From NCBI RefSeq assembly GCF_000236565.1, contig NZ_AHAM01000172.1, forward strand, positions 1 to 64,000: 64,000 nucleotides of DNA, read 5' to 3'. Source of the stretch: Mesorhizobium alhagi CCNWXJ12-2. GTDB lineage: Bacteria > Pseudomonadota > Alphaproteobacteria > Rhizobiales > Rhizobiaceae. This document shows positions 1-10,503 of this stretch, one piece after another. A program made the translations under genes and the position numbers. Position 1 is the first letter of the stretch. Each line of letters opens with the position of its first letter. The notes beneath the pieces are model-generated. The model ran no database searches, was not told where the DNA came from, and saw only the letters and a list, made by a program, of their open reading frames with translations.

Positions 1-382
1 GCAGTTTCGCGGCGGCGGCAAGGCGCACGGCCCGGTCGTTCGCAGCCATGAGCATGACCTTCCCAAGAAGGTCCGCGCTCTCGGCCTGAAGCATGCGCTG
101 TCGGCCAAGGCCAAGTCGTCCAGCCTGATCATCATCGATGATCTGAAGCTGACCGAAGCCAAGACGAAGGCGCTGATCGCGAACTTCGAAAAGCTCGGCC
201 TGACCAACGCACTGATGATCGGCGGCGCCGAGCTTGACGTGAACTTCAAGCGCGCGGCCACGAACATCCCGAACATCGACGTGCTGCCGATCCAGGGCAT
301 CAACGTCTACGACATTCTGCGCCGCGGCACGCTGGTCCTTTCCAAGGCCGCCGTCGAGGCCCTCGAGGAGCGCTTCAAATGA
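1..382 (+). CDS. rplD: 50S ribosomal protein L4 (C-terminal part, truncated by window edge)
   Basis: Partial gene; the first complete codon starts at base 2 and about 126 residues remain of a protein usually near 206. The visible part starts in the conserved basic loop ([11 protein letters not shown], then [15 protein letters not shown]) that reaches into the exit tunnel near L22, and continues through the globular domain ([25 protein letters not shown]). L4 is an early 23S rRNA-binding assembly protein; in enterobacteria it also feeds back on its own operon, which cannot be judged here. Its TGA overlaps the ATG of rplW by 4 bp (ATGA), so the two are probably translationally coupled. It belongs to the S10 operon, whose start lies outside the window. 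Confidence 0.96.
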   Translation, partial: QFRGGGKAHGPVVRSHEHDLPKKVRALGLKHALSAKAKSSSLIIIDDLKLTEAKTKALIANFEKLGLTNALMIGGAELDVNFKRAATNIPNIDVLPIQGINVYDILRRGTLVLSKAAVEALEERFK

Positions 383-672
383 CGGATCTCCGCCACTACG
401 ACGTGATCGTCAGCCCGGCGATCACCGAAAAGTCGACCATGGCTTCCGAACAGAACCAGGTCGTGTTCAACGTCGCCAGGAAGGCGACGAAGCCGGAAAT
501 CAAGGCTGCCATCGAGGCGCTGTTCAGCGTCAAGGTGACGGCGGTCAACACCCTGATCCGCAAGGGCAAGGTGAAGCGTTTCCGCGGCACGGCAGGCCGG
601 CAGAGCGATGTGAAGAAGGCGATTGTGACGCTGGCCGAGGGCCAGTCGATCGACGTCGCTACGGGTCTCTGA
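379..672 (+). CDS. rplW: 50S ribosomal protein L23
   Basis: A 97-residue protein of normal L23 length. It begins [17 protein letters not shown], typical of the family, and carries the basic segment [15 protein letters not shown] that contacts 23S rRNA. L23 sits at the tunnel exit and is the docking site for trigger factor and the signal recognition particle. The start overlaps the rplD stop by 4 bp and rplB follows after 19 bp, so it is an internal S10-operon gene. No oddities. Confidence 0.97.
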   Translation: MTDLRHYDVIVSPAITEKSTMASEQNQVVFNVARKATKPEIKAAIEALFSVKVTAVNTLIRKGKVKRFRGTAGRQSDVKKAIVTLAEGQSIDVATGL

Positions 673-691
673 GAGGCGCGAGGACAGTAAA

Positions 692-1525
692 ATGGCATTG
701 AAGAATTTCAAACCGGTAACGCCCAGCCTTCGTCAGCTGGTTCTCGTCGACCGCTCGGCTCTCTACAAGGGCAAGCCGGTCAAGGGCCTGACGGAAGGCC
801 TGACCAAGTCGGGCGGCCGCAATAATTACGGCCGCATCACCGCCCGCTTCATCGGCGGCGGCCACAAGCGTTCGTATCGCATCATCGACTTCAAGCGCCG
901 CAAGTTCGATATGCAGGCGACGGTCGAGCGGATCGAGTACGACCCGAACCGCACCGCCTTCATCGCGCTGGTCAAGTATGACGACGGCGAGCTGAACTAC
1001 ATCCTGGCGCCGCAGCGTCTGGCCGTCGGCGACAAGATCATCGCCGGCGAGGCGGTCGACGTGAAGCCGGGCAATGCGATGCCGCTTTCGGCCATGCCGG
1101 TCGGCACCATCGTCCACAATGTCGAGCTGAAGCCCGGCAAGGGCGGCCAGATCGCGCGTTCGGCCGGTTCCTACGCACAGCTCGTCGGCCGCGACCAGGG
1201 CATGGCGATCCTGCGCCTCAACTCGGGCGAGCAGCGCGTCGTCAGCGGCCTGTGCATCGCCACCGTCGGCGCGGTCTCCAATCCGGACCACGCCAACATC
1301 AACCTCGGCAAGGCCGGCCGCAAGGTCTGGCTCGGCAAGCGCCCGCACAATCGCGGCGTGACCATGAACCCGGTCGATCACCCGCATGGCGGCGGCGAAG
1401 GCCGTACCTCGGGCGGACGCAATCCGGTGTCGCCGTGGGGCAAGCCGACCAAGGGCAAGAAGACGCGGTCCAACAAGGCGACCGACAAGTTCATCCTGCG
1501 CTCGCGTCATCAGCGCAAGAGCTAA
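692..1525 (+). CDS. rplB: 50S ribosomal protein L2
   Basis: A 277-residue L2 of normal bacterial length. The N-terminal OB-fold region contains [21 protein letters not shown] and the C-terminal part has the signature [11 protein letters not shown], whose conserved histidine lies near the peptidyl-transferase centre. L2 bridges the subunits and helps shape that centre. The ATG follows a 19-bp spacer after rplW. Codon use is strongly GC-ending, as expected for a highly expressed gene in this genome. Confidence 0.98.
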   Translation: MALKNFKPVTPSLRQLVLVDRSALYKGKPVKGLTEGLTKSGGRNNYGRITARFIGGGHKRSYRIIDFKRRKFDMQATVERIEYDPNRTAFIALVKYDDGELNYILAPQRLAVGDKIIAGEAVDVKPGNAMPLSAMPVGTIVHNVELKPGKGGQIARSAGSYAQLVGRDQGMAILRLNSGEQRVVSGLCIATVGAVSNPDHANINLGKAGRKVWLGKRPHNRGVTMNPVDHPHGGGEGRTSGGRNPVSPWGKPTKGKKTRSNKATDKFILRSRHQRKS

Positions 1526-1541
1526 AGAGAGGTAGTCCGAC

Positions 1542-1820
1542 GTGACCCGTTCAGTTTGGAAAGGCCCGTTCATCGACGGCTTTCTCTTGAAGAAAGCCGA
1601 GAAGGTGCGCGAAGGCGGCCGTAGCGAAGTGATCAAGATGTGGAGCCGCCGCTCTACCATTCTGCCCCAGTTCGTCGGCCTTACCTTCGGCGTCTACAAC
1701 GGCCAGAAGCACATCCCGGTCTCCGTGTCGGAAGACATGGTCGGCCACAAGTTCGGCGAATTCGCCCCGACCCGGACCTATTACGGTCACGGCGCGGACA
1801 AGAAAGCGAAGAGGAAGTAA
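1542..1820 (+). CDS. rpsS: 30S ribosomal protein S19
   Basis: A 92-residue S19 starting [19 protein letters not shown], the universal S19 start. The initiation codon is GTG, about 8 nt behind an AGAGAGG Shine-Dalgarno stretch. The C-terminal [20 protein letters not shown] is the conserved rRNA-binding tail. S19 with S13 forms the 30S head that contacts the A-site tRNA and the L5 bridge. It is 1 bp from rplV, so translation is probably coupled. Confidence 0.97.
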   Translation: MTRSVWKGPFIDGFLLKKAEKVREGGRSEVIKMWSRRSTILPQFVGLTFGVYNGQKHIPVSVSEDMVGHKFGEFAPTRTYYGHGADKKAKRK

Positions 1821-1821
1821 C

Positions 1822-2211
1822 ATGGGCAAGGCCAAAGCTCCGCGCAGGCTTGCTGACAACGAGGCGCGCGCGGTTCTCCGCACCATCCGCATCAGCCCGC
1901 AGAAGCTGAACCTCGTTGCCGCGCTCATCCGCGGCAAGAAGGTGGCGACTGCGCTGTCGGATCTCGAATTTTCGCGCAAGCGCATTTCCGGCACCGTCAA
2001 GAAGACGCTGGAATCGGCGATCGCCAATGCCGAGAACAATCACGACCTCGACGTCGACGCCCTCGTGGTGGCCGAAGCCTATGTCGGAAAGTCGATTGTC
2101 ATGAAGCGTTTCCATGCACGTGGCCGCGGCCGCGCCAGCCGGATCGAGAAGCCGTTTTCGCACCTCACGATCGTCGTTCGTGAAGTCGAAGAGAAAGGGG
2201 AGGCCGCCTGA
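1822..2211 (+). CDS. rplV: 50S ribosomal protein L22
   Basis: A 129-residue L22, slightly longer than the roughly 110 residues of E. coli because of a short extra C-terminal tail. The core motifs are present: [19 protein letters not shown] near residue 30 and the tunnel beta-hairpin [20 protein letters not shown], the region in which macrolide-resistance changes occur in other bacteria. Its TGA overlaps the rpsC ATG by one base (TGATG), a typical coupling arrangement. Confidence 0.97.
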   Translation: MGKAKAPRRLADNEARAVLRTIRISPQKLNLVAALIRGKKVATALSDLEFSRKRISGTVKKTLESAIANAENNHDLDVDALVVAEAYVGKSIVMKRFHARGRGRASRIEKPFSHLTIVVREVEEKGEAA

Positions 2212-2933
2212 TGGGTCAGAAAATCAATCCGATCGGTTTCCGCCTCGGCATCAACCGCACCTGGGACTCGCGCTGGTACGCAAACACCGGCGAGTACGGC
2301 AAGCTGCTGCATGAAGACATCAAGATTCGCGAATACCTGAAGAACGAGCTGAAGCAGGCCGCGATCTCGAAGGTCGTCATCGAGCGTCCGCACAAGAAGT
2401 GCCGCGTCACCATCCATGCCGCCCGTCCTGGCCTGATCATCGGCAAGAAGGGCGCGGACATCGAGAAGCTTCGCAAGAAGCTGATGGAGATGACGAAGTC
2501 GGAGACGCACCTGAACATCGTCGAGGTGCGCAAGCCCGAGATCGACGCCATTCTGGTCGCGCAGTCCATCGCGCAGCAGCTCGAGCGCCGCATCGCGTTC
2601 CGCCGCGCCATGAAGCGCGCCGTGCAGTCGGCCATGCGTCTCGGCGCCGAAGGCATCCGCATCAACTGCTCGGGCCGTCTCGGCGGCGCTGAAATCGCGC
2701 GCATGGAGTGGTACCGCGAAGGCCGCGTGCCGCTGCACACGCTGCGCGCCGATGTCGATTACGGCACGGCCGAAGCGCAGACCGCCTACGGCATCTGCGG
2801 CGTCAAGGTCTGGGTGTTCAAGGGCGAGATCCTCGAGCACGACCCGATGGCTTCGGAGCGCCGCGCCACCGAAGGCGATCATTCGCATGCAGGCGACCGG
2901 GGCGAGCGCAGCCGCCGCCGCGAAAACGCCTGA
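2211..2933 (+). CDS. rpsC: 30S ribosomal protein S3
   Basis: A 240-residue S3 starting [20 protein letters not shown]. It contains the KH RNA-binding domain with the [18 protein letters not shown] loop (about residues 77-94) and the C-terminal domain with [17 protein letters not shown], which lines the mRNA entry channel and takes part in mRNA unwinding. Length is normal. It overlaps rplV by one base and is followed by a 28-bp gap before rplP. Confidence 0.98.
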   Translation: MGQKINPIGFRLGINRTWDSRWYANTGEYGKLLHEDIKIREYLKNELKQAAISKVVIERPHKKCRVTIHAARPGLIIGKKGADIEKLRKKLMEMTKSETHLNIVEVRKPEIDAILVAQSIAQQLERRIAFRRAMKRAVQSAMRLGAEGIRINCSGRLGGAEIARMEWYREGRVPLHTLRADVDYGTAEAQTAYGICGVKVWVFKGEILEHDPMASERRATEGDHSHAGDRGERSRRRENA

Positions 2934-2961
2934 TAAGCATTAGGATTTGGAGTAAAGAACG

Positions 2962-3375
2962 ATGCTGCAGCCAAAGCGCACAAAGTTCCGCAAGCAGTTC
3001 AAGGGACGCATCCACGGGATTGCCAAGGGCGGCACGAACCTGGATTTCGGCGGCTTTGGTCTGAAGGCGATGGAGCCGGACCGCGTCACCGCGCGTCAGA
3101 TCGAGGCGGCTCGCCGCGCGATCACCCGCGAGATGAAGCGCCAGGGCCGCGTCTGGATCCGCGTGTTCCCGGACGTGCCGGTGACCTCCAAGCCGACCGA
3201 AGTCCGCATGGGCAAGGGCAAGGGCGCGGTGGATTTCTGGGCATGCCGGGTCAAGCCGGGCCGCATCATGTTCGAGATCGACGGCGTCTCCGAGGAAATC
3301 GCCCGCGAGGCGCTGCGTCTCGGCGCGGCCAAGCTCTCGGTCAAGACGCGCTTCGTTCAGCGCATCGCAGAATAA
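2962..3375 (+). CDS. rplP: 50S ribosomal protein L16
   Basis: A 137-residue L16 of standard length starting [16 protein letters not shown]. The conserved [21 protein letters not shown] region contains the positively charged loop near the A-site tRNA elbow. L16 assembles late and organises tRNA binding and the interaction with ribosome recycling and release factors. It sits in the conserved rpsC-rplP-rpmC order with a normal spacer. Confidence 0.97.
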   Translation: MLQPKRTKFRKQFKGRIHGIAKGGTNLDFGGFGLKAMEPDRVTARQIEAARRAITREMKRQGRVWIRVFPDVPVTSKPTEVRMGKGKGAVDFWACRVKPGRIMFEIDGVSEEIAREALRLGAAKLSVKTRFVQRIAE

Positions 3376-3389
3376 GGGAAGGGCTGATC

Positions 3390-3590
3390 ATGAAAGCCTC
3401 TGACGTCAGGGTGAAGACCCAGGACCAGCTCAACGACGAACTGGCCTCGCTTAAGAAGGAGCAGTTCAACCTGCGCTTCCAGAAGGCGACCGGCCAGCTC
3501 GAGAAGACCGCGCGCGTCAAGCAGGTCCGCAGGGACATTGCGCGCATCAAGACCATCGCCGCCGAAAAATCGGCCGGCAAGAAGGCTTAA
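3390..3590 (+). CDS. rpmC: 50S ribosomal protein L29
   Basis: A 66-residue, two-helix L29. The ATG at 3390 ([19 protein letters not shown]) gives the family length; the frame stays open upstream, but that extension overlaps rplP and has no family similarity. The [16 protein letters not shown] segment is the L29 signature. L29 lies beside L23 at the tunnel exit. It is 14 bp after rplP and 11 bp before rpsQ. Confidence 0.95.
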   Translation: MKASDVRVKTQDQLNDELASLKKEQFNLRFQKATGQLEKTARVKQVRRDIARIKTIAAEKSAGKKA

Positions 3591-3601
3591 GGACGAAAAA
3601 C

Positions 3602-3844
3602 ATGCCAAAGCGCATTCTGCAGGGCACCGTCGTCAGCGACAAGAACGAGAAGACGGTCGTCGTCAAGGTCGAACGGCGCTTCACGCATCCCGTGATGAAG
3701 AAGACCGTGCGCCAGACCAAGAAATACAAGGCGCATGACGAGAACAACGCCTGCAAGGTCGGCGATCAGGTCTTCATCCAGGAGTCGGCTCCGATCTCCA
3801 AGGACAAGCGCTGGGTCGTCATCACCGAAGCCCAGGCTCAGTAA
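3602..3844 (+). CDS. rpsQ: 30S ribosomal protein S17
   Basis: An 80-residue S17 with the OB-fold core: [20 protein letters not shown] at the start, the [15 protein letters not shown] strand-loop, and the late signature [17 protein letters not shown]17 is a primary 16S rRNA-binding protein of the 5' domain needed for early 30S assembly. It is the last gene before a 67-bp gap ahead of rplN, which is the usual S10/spc operon boundary; no clear terminator is visible there. Confidence 0.97.
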   Translation: MPKRILQGTVVSDKNEKTVVVKVERRFTHPVMKKTVRQTKKYKAHDENNACKVGDQVFIQESAPISKDKRWVVITEAQAQ

Positions 3845-3911
3845 CGAAATTTTGGACAAGCCGGGCAGGGCGCATGACGCCACTGTCCACGAATAAAGAA
3901 GGCGGCCAGTC

Positions 3912-4280
3912 ATGATTCAGATGCAAACAAACCTCGACGTCGCGGATAATTCCGGCGCCCGTCGTGTCATGTGCATCAAGGTGCTGGGCGGCTCGAAGCG
4001 GAAATACGCTTCCGTCGGCGACATCATCGTGGTGTCGATCAAGGAAGCCATCCCGCGCGGCCGCGTCAAGAAGGGCGATGTGATGAAGGCGGTCGTGGTT
4101 CGCACGGCCAAGGACATCCGCCGCCCGGACGGCAGCGTGATCCGTTTCGACAAGAACGCGGCCGTTCTCGTCGACAACAAGAAAGAGCCCATCGGCACGC
4201 GCATCTTCGGCCCGGTTCCGCGCGAACTGCGCGCCAAGAACCACATGAAGATCATCTCGCTCGCGCCTGAAGTGCTGTAA
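3912..4280 (+). CDS. rplN: 50S ribosomal protein L14
   Basis: A 122-residue L14, the canonical length, starting [20 protein letters not shown]. The conserved [20 protein letters not shown] and [13 protein letters not shown] segments are present. L14 forms an inter-subunit bridge and is the docking point of the silencing factor RsfS. It is the first gene of the spc operon portion and is preceded by AAGGCGG as a ribosome-binding site. Confidence 0.98.
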   Translation: MIQMQTNLDVADNSGARRVMCIKVLGGSKRKYASVGDIIVVSIKEAIPRGRVKKGDVMKAVVVRTAKDIRRPDGSVIRFDKNAAVLVDNKKEPIGTRIFGPVPRELRAKNHMKIISLAPEVL

Positions 4281-4292
4281 GGAGCCGGAAAA

Positions 4293-4604
4293 ATGCAGAA
4301 GATTCGCAAAGGCGACAAGGTCGTCGTCCTGGCCGGCAAGGACAAGGGCCGTACCGGCGAAGTGCTCAGCGTAGCACCGAAGGACGACAAGGCCATCGTT
4401 CGCGGCGTCAACCTGGTGCGCCGCCACCAGAAACAGTCCCAGTCCCAAGAGGGCGGGATCATTACGAAGGAAGCGTCGATCCATTTGTCGAACATCGCGC
4501 TGGCCGACCCCAAGGACGGAAAGCCGACCCGCGTCGGCTTCCAGGTCCAGGACGGCAAGAAGGTGCGCGTGGCAAAGCGCTCGGGAGAAGTGATCAATGG
4601 CTAA
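4293..4604 (+). CDS. rplX: 50S ribosomal protein L24
   Basis: A 103-residue L24 with the KOW motif at the N terminus ([20 protein letters not shown]). L24 is one of the two initiators of 50S assembly and later sits at the tunnel exit. Its last 8 bases overlap the start of rplE, again suggesting translational coupling. The family signature [19 protein letters not shown]-like segment is present as [19 protein letters not shown]. Confidence 0.97.
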   Translation: MQKIRKGDKVVVLAGKDKGRTGEVLSVAPKDDKAIVRGVNLVRRHQKQSQSQEGGIITKEASIHLSNIALADPKDGKPTRVGFQVQDGKKVRVAKRSGEVING

Positions 4605-5154
4605 GGCAGAATATCAGGCCCGCCTGAAGACGGTCTACAACGAGACCATCCGCAAGGCGCTGCTCGAAGAGTTCAAGTATGAGAACGAGATGGAGGTCCC
4701 GCGCCTCGACAAGATCGTGCTCAACATGGGCGTCGGCGAGGCGACCGCGGATTCCAAGAAGCCGTCGGTTGCGGCTGCCGACCTGGCGCTGATCGCCGGC
4801 CAGAAGCCGGTCATCACCTATGCCCGCAACTCGATCGCCGGCTTCAAGGTCCGCGAAAAGATGCCGATCGGCACCAAGGTGACGCTCCGCAAGGAGCGCA
4901 TGTACGAGTTCCTGGATCGCCTGGTCAACATCGCGCTTCCGCGCGTTCGCGACTTCCGCGGCCTGAACCCCAAGAGCTTCGATGGCCGGGGCAACTATGC
5001 CATGGGCATCAAGGAACACATCGTGTTTCCGGAGATCAACTACGACAAGGTTGATCAGATCTGGGGCATGGACATCATCGTTTGTACGACTGCGAAGACG
5101 GACGACGAAGCCCGGGCGCTGCTCAAGGCTTTCAACTTCCCCTTCCGCCAGTAA
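4597..5154 (+). CDS. rplE: 50S ribosomal protein L5
   Basis: A 185-residue L5. Motifs: [16 protein letters not shown] near the N terminus, [20 protein letters not shown] in the middle and [16 protein letters not shown] near the end. L5 binds 5S rRNA with L18 and contacts S13 in the 30S head. The start overlaps rplX by 8 bases. The length agrees with alphaproteobacterial L5, slightly longer than the 179 residues of E. coli. Confidence 0.97.
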   Translation: MAKAEYQARLKTVYNETIRKALLEEFKYENEMEVPRLDKIVLNMGVGEATADSKKPSVAAADLALIAGQKPVITYARNSIAGFKVREKMPIGTKVTLRKERMYEFLDRLVNIALPRVRDFRGLNPKSFDGRGNYAMGIKEHIVFPEINYDKVDQIWGMDIIVCTTAKTDDEARALLKAFNFPFRQ

Positions 5155-5180
5155 CGGCAGCGAGAAAAGGAAAATCTGAA

Positions 5181-5486
5181 ATGGCAAAGACCAGCTCAGT
5201 CGAGAAGAACAACAGGCGCCGCCGGCTCGTCGACCAGAAGGCCGCGAAGCGCAAGGCTCTCAAGGCGACGATCATGGACAAGAACGTCCCGATCGAAGAG
5301 CGTTTCCGGGCCCAGCTGAAGCTCGCGGCAATGCCGCGCAACTCGGCCAAGACCCGTATCCGCAATCGCTGCGAAGTCACCGGCCGTCCGCGCGCCTATT
5401 ATCGCAAACTGAAGATGTCGCGCATCGCGCTTCGTGAACTTGGCTCGCTGGGCGCAGTGCCCGGTCTCGTCAAGTCGAGCTGGTAA
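5181..5486 (+). CDS. rpsN: 30S ribosomal protein S14 (zinc-free type)
   Basis: A 101-residue S14 of the long, zinc-independent type: it lacks the CxxC pairs of short S14 and has the [20 protein letters not shown] core. ATG 5181 follows GAAAAGGAAA; an upstream in-frame extension overlaps rplE and is rejected. S14 is a late-binding 30S head protein. No paralogue for zinc-limited growth is present in this window. Confidence 0.96.
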   Translation: MAKTSSVEKNNRRRRLVDQKAAKRKALKATIMDKNVPIEERFRAQLKLAAMPRNSAKTRIRNRCEVTGRPRAYYRKLKMSRIALRELGSLGAVPGLVKSSW

Positions 5487-5498
5487 GGAGGACATAAC

Positions 5499-5897
5499 AT
5501 GTCATTGAGTGATCCTCTCGGCGATATGCTGACCCGCATCCGCAACGCCTATGGCCGCAAGAAGTCGAAGGTTTCGACGCCGGCCTCGCGTCTGCGCGCC
5601 CGCGTTCTCGACGTTCTGAAGAATGAAGGCTATATCCGCGACTACACGCAGACCGACTTCGACAACGGCAAGTCCGAGATCGAGATCGAGCTGAAGTATT
5701 TCGACGGCGCCCCAGTCATTCGCGAGATCGCCCGCGTTTCGAAGCCCGGCCGCCGCGTCTACGTGTCGGTCAAGTCGATCCCGCAGGTCGCCAACGGCCT
5801 CGGCATCTCGATCCTTTCGACCCCGAAGGGCGTGATGGCCGACCATGAAGCGCGCGAGCAGAATGTCGGCGGGGAAATCCTCTGCCAGATTTTCTGA
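5499..5897 (+). CDS. rpsH: 30S ribosomal protein S8
   Basis: A 132-residue S8 starting [20 protein letters not shown]. The C-terminal [18 protein letters not shown] contains the conserved STxxG-type RNA-binding signature. S8 binds the central domain of 16S rRNA; in E. coli it also represses the spc operon by binding its mRNA, and whether that holds here cannot be seen. It is preceded by a strong AAGGAGG Shine-Dalgarno sequence. Confidence 0.98.
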   Translation: MSLSDPLGDMLTRIRNAYGRKKSKVSTPASRLRARVLDVLKNEGYIRDYTQTDFDNGKSEIEIELKYFDGAPVIREIARVSKPGRRVYVSVKSIPQVANGLGISILSTPKGVMADHEAREQNVGGEILCQIF

Positions 5898-5926
5898 TCT
5901 GGCCGGCGTGAAGTAAGGACAAGAAA

Positions 5927-6460
5927 ATGTCTCGTATTGGCAAAAAACCCGTTCCGCTGCCGCAAGGCGTGACCGCTACCGTCGACGGCCAGACCGTCAC
6001 CGCGAAGGGTCCGAAGGGCGAGCTGAAGTTCGTGGTCAACGACGAAGTCCTGGTCAAGATGGAGAATGGCGAGATCGCCGTTCAGCCTCGCGACCAGACC
6101 AAGGTCTCGCGCTCCAAGTGGGGCATGTCGCGCACGCAGATCGTCAACATCGTCGAGGGCGTGAAGCAGGGCTTCGAAAAGCGGCTCGAGATCAGCGGCG
6201 TCGGCTATCGTGCGGCGCTTCAGGGCAAGAACCTGCAGCTCGCGCTTGGCTTCAGCCACGATGTCGTCTATCAGACGCCCGAAGGCATCACGATCACCGT
6301 GCCGAAGCCGACCGAAATCGTGGTCGCAGGCATCGACAAGCAGGCGGTCGGCCAGGTTGCTGCGGAAATCCGGAAGTATCGCGGACCCGAGCCCTACAAG
6401 GGCAAGGGCGTGAAATACGCCGGTGAGAAGATCGTCCGCAAAGAAGGCAAGAAGAAATAA
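5927..6460 (+). CDS. rplF: 50S ribosomal protein L6
   Basis: A 177-residue L6 made of two similar domains; it starts [20 protein letters not shown] and ends with the signature [21 protein letters not shown]6 lies near the sarcin-ricin loop and the GTPase centre, where elongation factors bind. A spacer of about 80 bp follows before rplR, longer than most in this operon but without a terminator. Confidence 0.98.
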   Translation: MSRIGKKPVPLPQGVTATVDGQTVTAKGPKGELKFVVNDEVLVKMENGEIAVQPRDQTKVSRSKWGMSRTQIVNIVEGVKQGFEKRLEISGVGYRAALQGKNLQLALGFSHDVVYQTPEGITITVPKPTEIVVAGIDKQAVGQVAAEIRKYRGPEPYKGKGVKYAGEKIVRKEGKKK

Positions 6461-6540
6461 GGCCACGGTGCGCGGTCGCGGGAGGCATTACGCCTACCGC
6501 ATATGGCCGCGCCCGTTTCACAAGGCAGGGAATAAGTACC

Positions 6541-6900
6541 ATGGCTTCCAAGGAATCCACCCAGCGGCGCGCGATGCGCGTACGGCGTCAGATCAAGAAG
6601 GTCTCGGGCGATCGCCTGCGCCTTTCGGTCTATCGCTCGTCGAAGAACATCCACGCGCAGATCATCGACGATTCGAAGGGCCACACCGTGGCCGCCGCTT
6701 CGACGCTCGAGAAGGATCTGAAGGGCTCGCTGAAGACCGGCGCCGACGTCGCGGCCGCCGCTGCTGTCGGCAAGCTGCTTGCCGAACGCGCCACGAAGGC
6801 CGGCGTCAAGGAAGTCGTCTTCGACCGCGGACCGTACATCTATCATGGCCGCATCAAGGCGCTGGCCGATGCCGCCCGCGAGGCTGGCCTCACTTTCTAA
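6541..6900 (+). CDS. rplR: 50S ribosomal protein L18
   Basis: A 119-residue L18 with a basic N terminus, then [20 protein letters not shown] and the C-terminal signature [21 protein letters not shown]18 carries 5S rRNA into the central protuberance together with L5. Order rplF-rplR-rpsE is conserved. A 75-bp spacer precedes rpsE. Confidence 0.98.
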   Translation: MASKESTQRRAMRVRRQIKKVSGDRLRLSVYRSSKNIHAQIIDDSKGHTVAAASTLEKDLKGSLKTGADVAAAAAVGKLLAERATKAGVKEVVFDRGPYIYHGRIKALADAAREAGLTF

Positions 6901-6975
6901 TTCGCCCCGGCGTCCGAATGTGGCGCTGGATCTTTGTAGAAACCGTGCTTCCGGAAAAGAATAAGGAACAGGATA

Positions 6976-7542
6976 ATGGCACAAGAACGTAGGGATGACC
7001 GCCGCGGCGGTCGTGACCGCGAAGAGCGCGACAGCGAGTTTGTCGACAAGCTCGTCCACATCAACCGCGTCGCCAAGGTCGTCAAGGGCGGCCGGCGCTT
7101 CGGCTTTGCAGCCCTCGTCGTCGTCGGCGACCAGAAGGGCCGCGTCGGCTTCGGCCACGGCAAGGCTCGCGAAGTGCCTGAGGCAATCCGCAAGGCGACC
7201 GAGGCCGCCAAGCGCGAGTTGATCTTCGTGCCGCTCCGTTCGGGCCGCACGCTGCACCACGACGTCGAAGGCCGTCACGGCGCCGGCAAGGTGCTGCTGC
7301 GCGCCGCCAAGGCCGGTACCGGCATCATCGCCGGCGGTCCGATGCGCGCCGTTTTCGAGACGCTGGGCATGCACGATGTCGTTGCCAAGTCGATGGGTTC
7401 GTCGAACCCGTACAACATGGTGCGCGCGACGTTCGATGCGCTGAAGAGCCAGATGCATCCCAAGGATGTGGCGGCCCAGCGCGGCATCAAGTACTCGACG
7501 CTCCAGGCGCGCCGCGGCACCGCCGTAGCGGCCGAGGAATAG
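6976..7542 (+). CDS. rpsE: 30S ribosomal protein S5
   Basis: A 188-residue S5 with the usual alphaproteobacterial N-terminal extension rich in Arg, Asp and Glu (residues 1-20), then the double-stranded RNA-binding domain ([20 protein letters not shown]) and the C-terminal domain ([20 protein letters not shown]). S5 helps translation accuracy and mRNA helicase action with S3 and S4. ATG 6976 follows AAGGAACAGG. Confidence 0.97.
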   Translation: MAQERRDDRRGGRDREERDSEFVDKLVHINRVAKVVKGGRRFGFAALVVVGDQKGRVGFGHGKAREVPEAIRKATEAAKRELIFVPLRSGRTLHHDVEGRHGAGKVLLRAAKAGTGIIAGGPMRAVFETLGMHDVVAKSMGSSNPYNMVRATFDALKSQMHPKDVAAQRGIKYSTLQARRGTAVAAEE

Positions 7543-7567
7543 TCGTTCGAGCTCAGGGATCACGACC

Positions 7568-7765
7568 ATGGCAAAGAAAGCAACCAAGACCGTAACGGTC
7601 GAGCAGATCGGCAGCCCGATCCGCCGTCCGAAGGAGCAGCGCGCGACGCTGGTCGGCCTCGGCCTGAACAAGATGCATCGCCGCCGCACGCTCGAAGACA
7701 CTCCTTCGGTGCGCGGCATGATCGCGGCGGTACAGCATCTCGTCCGCGTCGTCGACGAGAAGTAG
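7568..7765 (+). CDS. rpmD: 50S ribosomal protein L30
   Basis: A 65-residue L30 of family length. Signature: [20 protein letters not shown] followed by [21 protein letters not shown]30 is a small peripheral 50S protein. It is tightly packed between rpsE (25 bp) and rplO (22 bp). Confidence 0.96.
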   Translation: MAKKATKTVTVEQIGSPIRRPKEQRATLVGLGLNKMHRRRTLEDTPSVRGMIAAVQHLVRVVDEK

Positions 7766-7787
7766 GCCCGGGCGCAGGAGAAAGACA

Positions 7788-8264
7788 ATGAAACTCAACG
7801 ATCTGCGCGATAATGAAGGCGCGACCCATTCGAAGAAGCGCCTCGGGCGCGGCATCGGCTCGGGTTCCGGCAAGACGGCCGGCCGCGGCGTGAAAGGCCA
7901 GAAGGCGCGCTCCGGCGTCGCCATCAACGGCTTCGAGGGCGGCCAGATGCCGCTCTACCGGCGCCTGCCGAAGCGCGGCTTCAACAACATCTTCCGCAAG
8001 GATTATGTGACCGTGTCGCTGGCCCGCATCCAGATTGCGCTCGACGCCAAGAAGCTCGACGCCAAGGCGACCGTGAACGCCGAGGCTCTCGTCAAGGCCG
8101 GCGTCATCCGCCGCGCCAAGGATGGCGTGCGCCTGCTCAGCGACGGCGAACTGAAGTCGAAGCTCAGCTTTGACGTCGCCGGCGCATCGAAGGCCGCAAT
8201 CGAGAAGGTCGAGAAGGCCGGCGGGACCGTAAAGGTTCCCGAGAAGGCCGACGCGTCGGAATAA
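7788..8264 (+). CDS. rplO: 50S ribosomal protein L15
   Basis: A 158-residue L15. The glycine-rich N terminus ([20 protein letters not shown]) that threads into 23S rRNA is intact, and the C-terminal domain has the usual [20 protein letters not shown] type of ending. It is a late-assembly 50S protein. A 128-bp gap with a GC-rich hairpin separates it from secY. Confidence 0.97.
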   Translation: MKLNDLRDNEGATHSKKRLGRGIGSGSGKTAGRGVKGQKARSGVAINGFEGGQMPLYRRLPKRGFNNIFRKDYVTVSLARIQIALDAKKLDAKATVNAEALVKAGVIRRAKDGVRLLSDGELKSKLSFDVAGASKAAIEKVEKAGGTVKVPEKADASE

Positions 8265-8274
8265 TTGCACTTTT

Positions 8275-8303
8275 CAAGCGGCGGTCCCGGCGGCCGCCGC
8301 TTG
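8275..8303 (+). promoter_or_regulatory. Stem-loop between rplO and secY
   Basis: Ten-base arms CAAGCGGCGG (8275-8284) and CCGCCGCTTG (8294-8303) are perfectly complementary around a 9-base loop. There is no full T-run after it (only CATCTTTG), so it is not a classical terminator. It may lower secY/adk expression relative to the ribosomal genes or stabilise the upstream mRNA end. The function is inferred from position only. Confidence 0.5.
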
Positions 8304-8392
8304 CATCTTTGCCGTCCGAAGCCTATCTCGGAGCTTCGTCGACAATGCCGCCCGCTGCGGGCTTTCAAGCGTGACGAAGCGGAGACTTCCAT

Positions 8393-9733
8393 ATGGCATC
8401 GGCTGCTGAACAACTTGCATCCAATCTGAATTTCGCAGCCTTCGCCAAGGCCGAAGACCTGAAGAAGCGCATCTGGTTCACCCTGGGCGCGCTCCTGGTC
8501 TACCGGCTCGGCACCTACATCCCGCTTCCAGGCATCAATCCCGACGCGTTCGCGCAGGCTTTCACGCAGCAGTCCGGCGGCGTGCTCGGCATGTTCAACA
8601 TGTTTGCCGGCGGCGCGGTCGAGCGCATGGCGCTGTTTGCGCTCGGCATCATGCCCTACATCTCCGCCTCGATCATCATGCAGCTGATGACTTCGGTCAT
8701 CCCCACGCTCGAAGCCTTGAAGAAGGAAGGCGAGCAGGGCCGCAAGGTCATCAACCAGTATACGCGCTACGGCACCGTGCTGCTCGCCATCGTCCAGGCC
8801 TACGGCATCTCGGTCGGGCTCGAGAGCGGCGCGGGCATCGTCACCGATCCCGGCATGTTCTTCCGCGCCACCACCGTCATCACGCTGGTCGGCGGCACCA
8901 TGTTCCTGATGTGGCTCGGCGAGCAGATCACCGCGCGCGGCATCGGCAACGGCATTTCGCTGATCATCTTCGCCGGCATCGTAGCCGGCCTGCCGTCGGC
9001 GATCAGCGGCACACTGGAACTCGGCCGCACCGGCGCGCTGTCGACCGGGCTGATTCTCGCGATCATCGTGCTGGCCATCGCCGTCATCGCGATCATCGTC
9101 TTCTTCGAGCGCGCCCAGCGCCGGCTTTTGATCCAGTATCCCAAGCGCCAGGTCGGCAACCGCATGTTCCAGGGCGATACGTCGCACCTGCCGCTGAAGC
9201 TCAACACCGCCGGCGTCATTCCGCCGATCTTCGCCTCGTCTCTGCTGCTCCTGCCGGCGACGGTTGCAGGCTTTTCGGCAACGACGACTATGCCCGGCTG
9301 GGCAAGCACCGCCCTGGCAGCCCTTGGACATGGGCAGCCGCTCTACATGCTGCTTTACGCGGCCATGATCGCGTTCTTCGCCTTCTTCTACACGGCGATC
9401 GTGTTCAATCCGAAGGATACGGCCGACCAGTTGAAGAAGCATTCCGGCTTCATCCCCGGCTACCGCCCGGGCGAGCGCACCGCCGAATACATCGACTACG
9501 TGCTGACGCGCATCACCGTTGTCGGCGCCATCTACCTCGTTCTCGTCTGCCTGCTGCCCGAATTCCTGATCTCGGCGACTGGCGTGCCGTTCTACCTTGG
9601 TGGCACTTCGCTTCTGATCGTTGTCAGTGTAACGCTGGATACGGTTGCGCAGATCCAGGGTCACCTGATTGCCCACCAGTATGAGGGACTGATCAAGAAG
9701 TCGAAGCTGCGCGGGGGCAAGAGAGGCAGATGA
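8393..9733 (+). CDS. secY: Protein translocase subunit SecY
   Basis: A 446-residue polytopic membrane protein, the channel of the Sec translocon (with SecE and SecG, encoded elsewhere). About ten hydrophobic segments are visible. Family motifs include LPGINPDAF in the first periplasmic loop, [16 protein letters not shown] in TM2, and the C-terminal loop [20 protein letters not shown] that contacts SecA and the ribosome. It lies in the conserved place after rplO and overlaps adk by 4 bp (ATGA). It is slightly longer than the 443-residue E. coli protein. Confidence 0.98.
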   Translation: MASAAEQLASNLNFAAFAKAEDLKKRIWFTLGALLVYRLGTYIPLPGINPDAFAQAFTQQSGGVLGMFNMFAGGAVERMALFALGIMPYISASIIMQLMTSVIPTLEALKKEGEQGRKVINQYTRYGTVLLAIVQAYGISVGLESGAGIVTDPGMFFRATTVITLVGGTMFLMWLGEQITARGIGNGISLIIFAGIVAGLPSAISGTLELGRTGALSTGLILAIIVLAIAVIAIIVFFERAQRRLLIQYPKRQVGNRMFQGDTSHLPLKLNTAGVIPPIFASSLLLLPATVAGFSATTTMPGWASTALAALGHGQPLYMLLYAAMIAFFAFFYTAIVFNPKDTADQLKKHSGFIPGYRPGERTAEYIDYVLTRITVVGAIYLVLVCLLPEFLISATGVPFYLGGTSLLIVVSVTLDTVAQIQGHLIAHQYEGLIKKSKLRGGKRGR

Positions 9734-10323
9734 GGTTGATATTGCTTGGGCCGCCGGGGGCGGGCAAGGGGACGCAAGCACAGAGACTGGTCGAAAAACA
9801 CGGCATCCCTCAGCTCTCCACGGGTGACATGCTGCGTGCGGCGGTGCAGGCCGGCACCGATGTCGGCAAGCGCGCCAAGGCCGTAATGGATGCCGGCGAA
9901 TTGGTTTCGGACGCCATCGTCAATGCCATCGTCGCCGAACGCCTCGACCAGCCGGATGCGGCCCGAGGCTTCATCCTTGACGGATACCCGCGCACCCTGG
10001 TGCAGGCCGACGCTGTCCAGACGATGCTCGAGGATCGCGGCCTGGTTCTCGACGCGGTCATAGAACTCGTCGTCGACGACAAGGCACTGGTCGGCCGGAT
10101 CGTCAAGCGCGCCGAGGAGACCCGGGCCGCCGGCCAGCCGGTGCGCAAGGACGACAATCCGGAGGTGTTCGACGAGCGGCTGCGGGAATATTATAAGAAG
10201 ACGGCGCCGCTGATCGGCTACTACTACGCCAAGGGCATGCTGAAATCGGTCGATGGCATGGCCGATATAGACGCGGTGACGAAGCAGATCGAGGCGGTTC
10301 TGGCCGGAACGCACAAAACGTAG
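9730..10323 (+). CDS. adk: Adenylate kinase (short form)
   Basis: A 197-residue adenylate kinase that interconverts AMP plus ATP and two ADP. The P-loop GPPGAGKGT lies at residues 7-15, the AMP-binding [10 protein letters not shown] follows, and FILDGYPRT carries the conserved Asp and Arg. The lid is the short form: the roughly 30-residue zinc/lid insert of the long E. coli-type enzyme is absent, which is common in alphaproteobacteria. It overlaps secY by 4 bp and precedes a 180-bp gap before rpsM. Confidence 0.97.
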   Translation: MRLILLGPPGAGKGTQAQRLVEKHGIPQLSTGDMLRAAVQAGTDVGKRAKAVMDAGELVSDAIVNAIVAERLDQPDAARGFILDGYPRTLVQADAVQTMLEDRGLVLDAVIELVVDDKALVGRIVKRAEETRAAGQPVRKDDNPEVFDERLREYYKKTAPLIGYYYAKGMLKSVDGMADIDAVTKQIEAVLAGTHKT

Positions 10324-10503
10324 CCGACCGCACTTGACGAGCAATCCGTTCTGGACTATGGCAGCCCGTCTCCCATTCAGGCATGAAACGGCCGGTCCGC
10401 GAGGACTTGACGGTCTATTGAATAGGAACTCCCGCACGGGCCGGCCTCCACCGGACGCGGGTCAACCCAAACGCCGGCTCGACCGGCCCACATGGAGAAG
10501 AAG

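Noticed and set aside
8003-9781. 592-residue open frame on the - strand opposite secY
   Set aside because: Shadow of GC-rich secY and rplO codons; Asp/Arg/His-rich composition with no domain.
10400-10440. TTGACG as -35 element of an alpha-operon promoter
   Set aside because: No acceptable -10 hexamer at 16-18 bases downstream.
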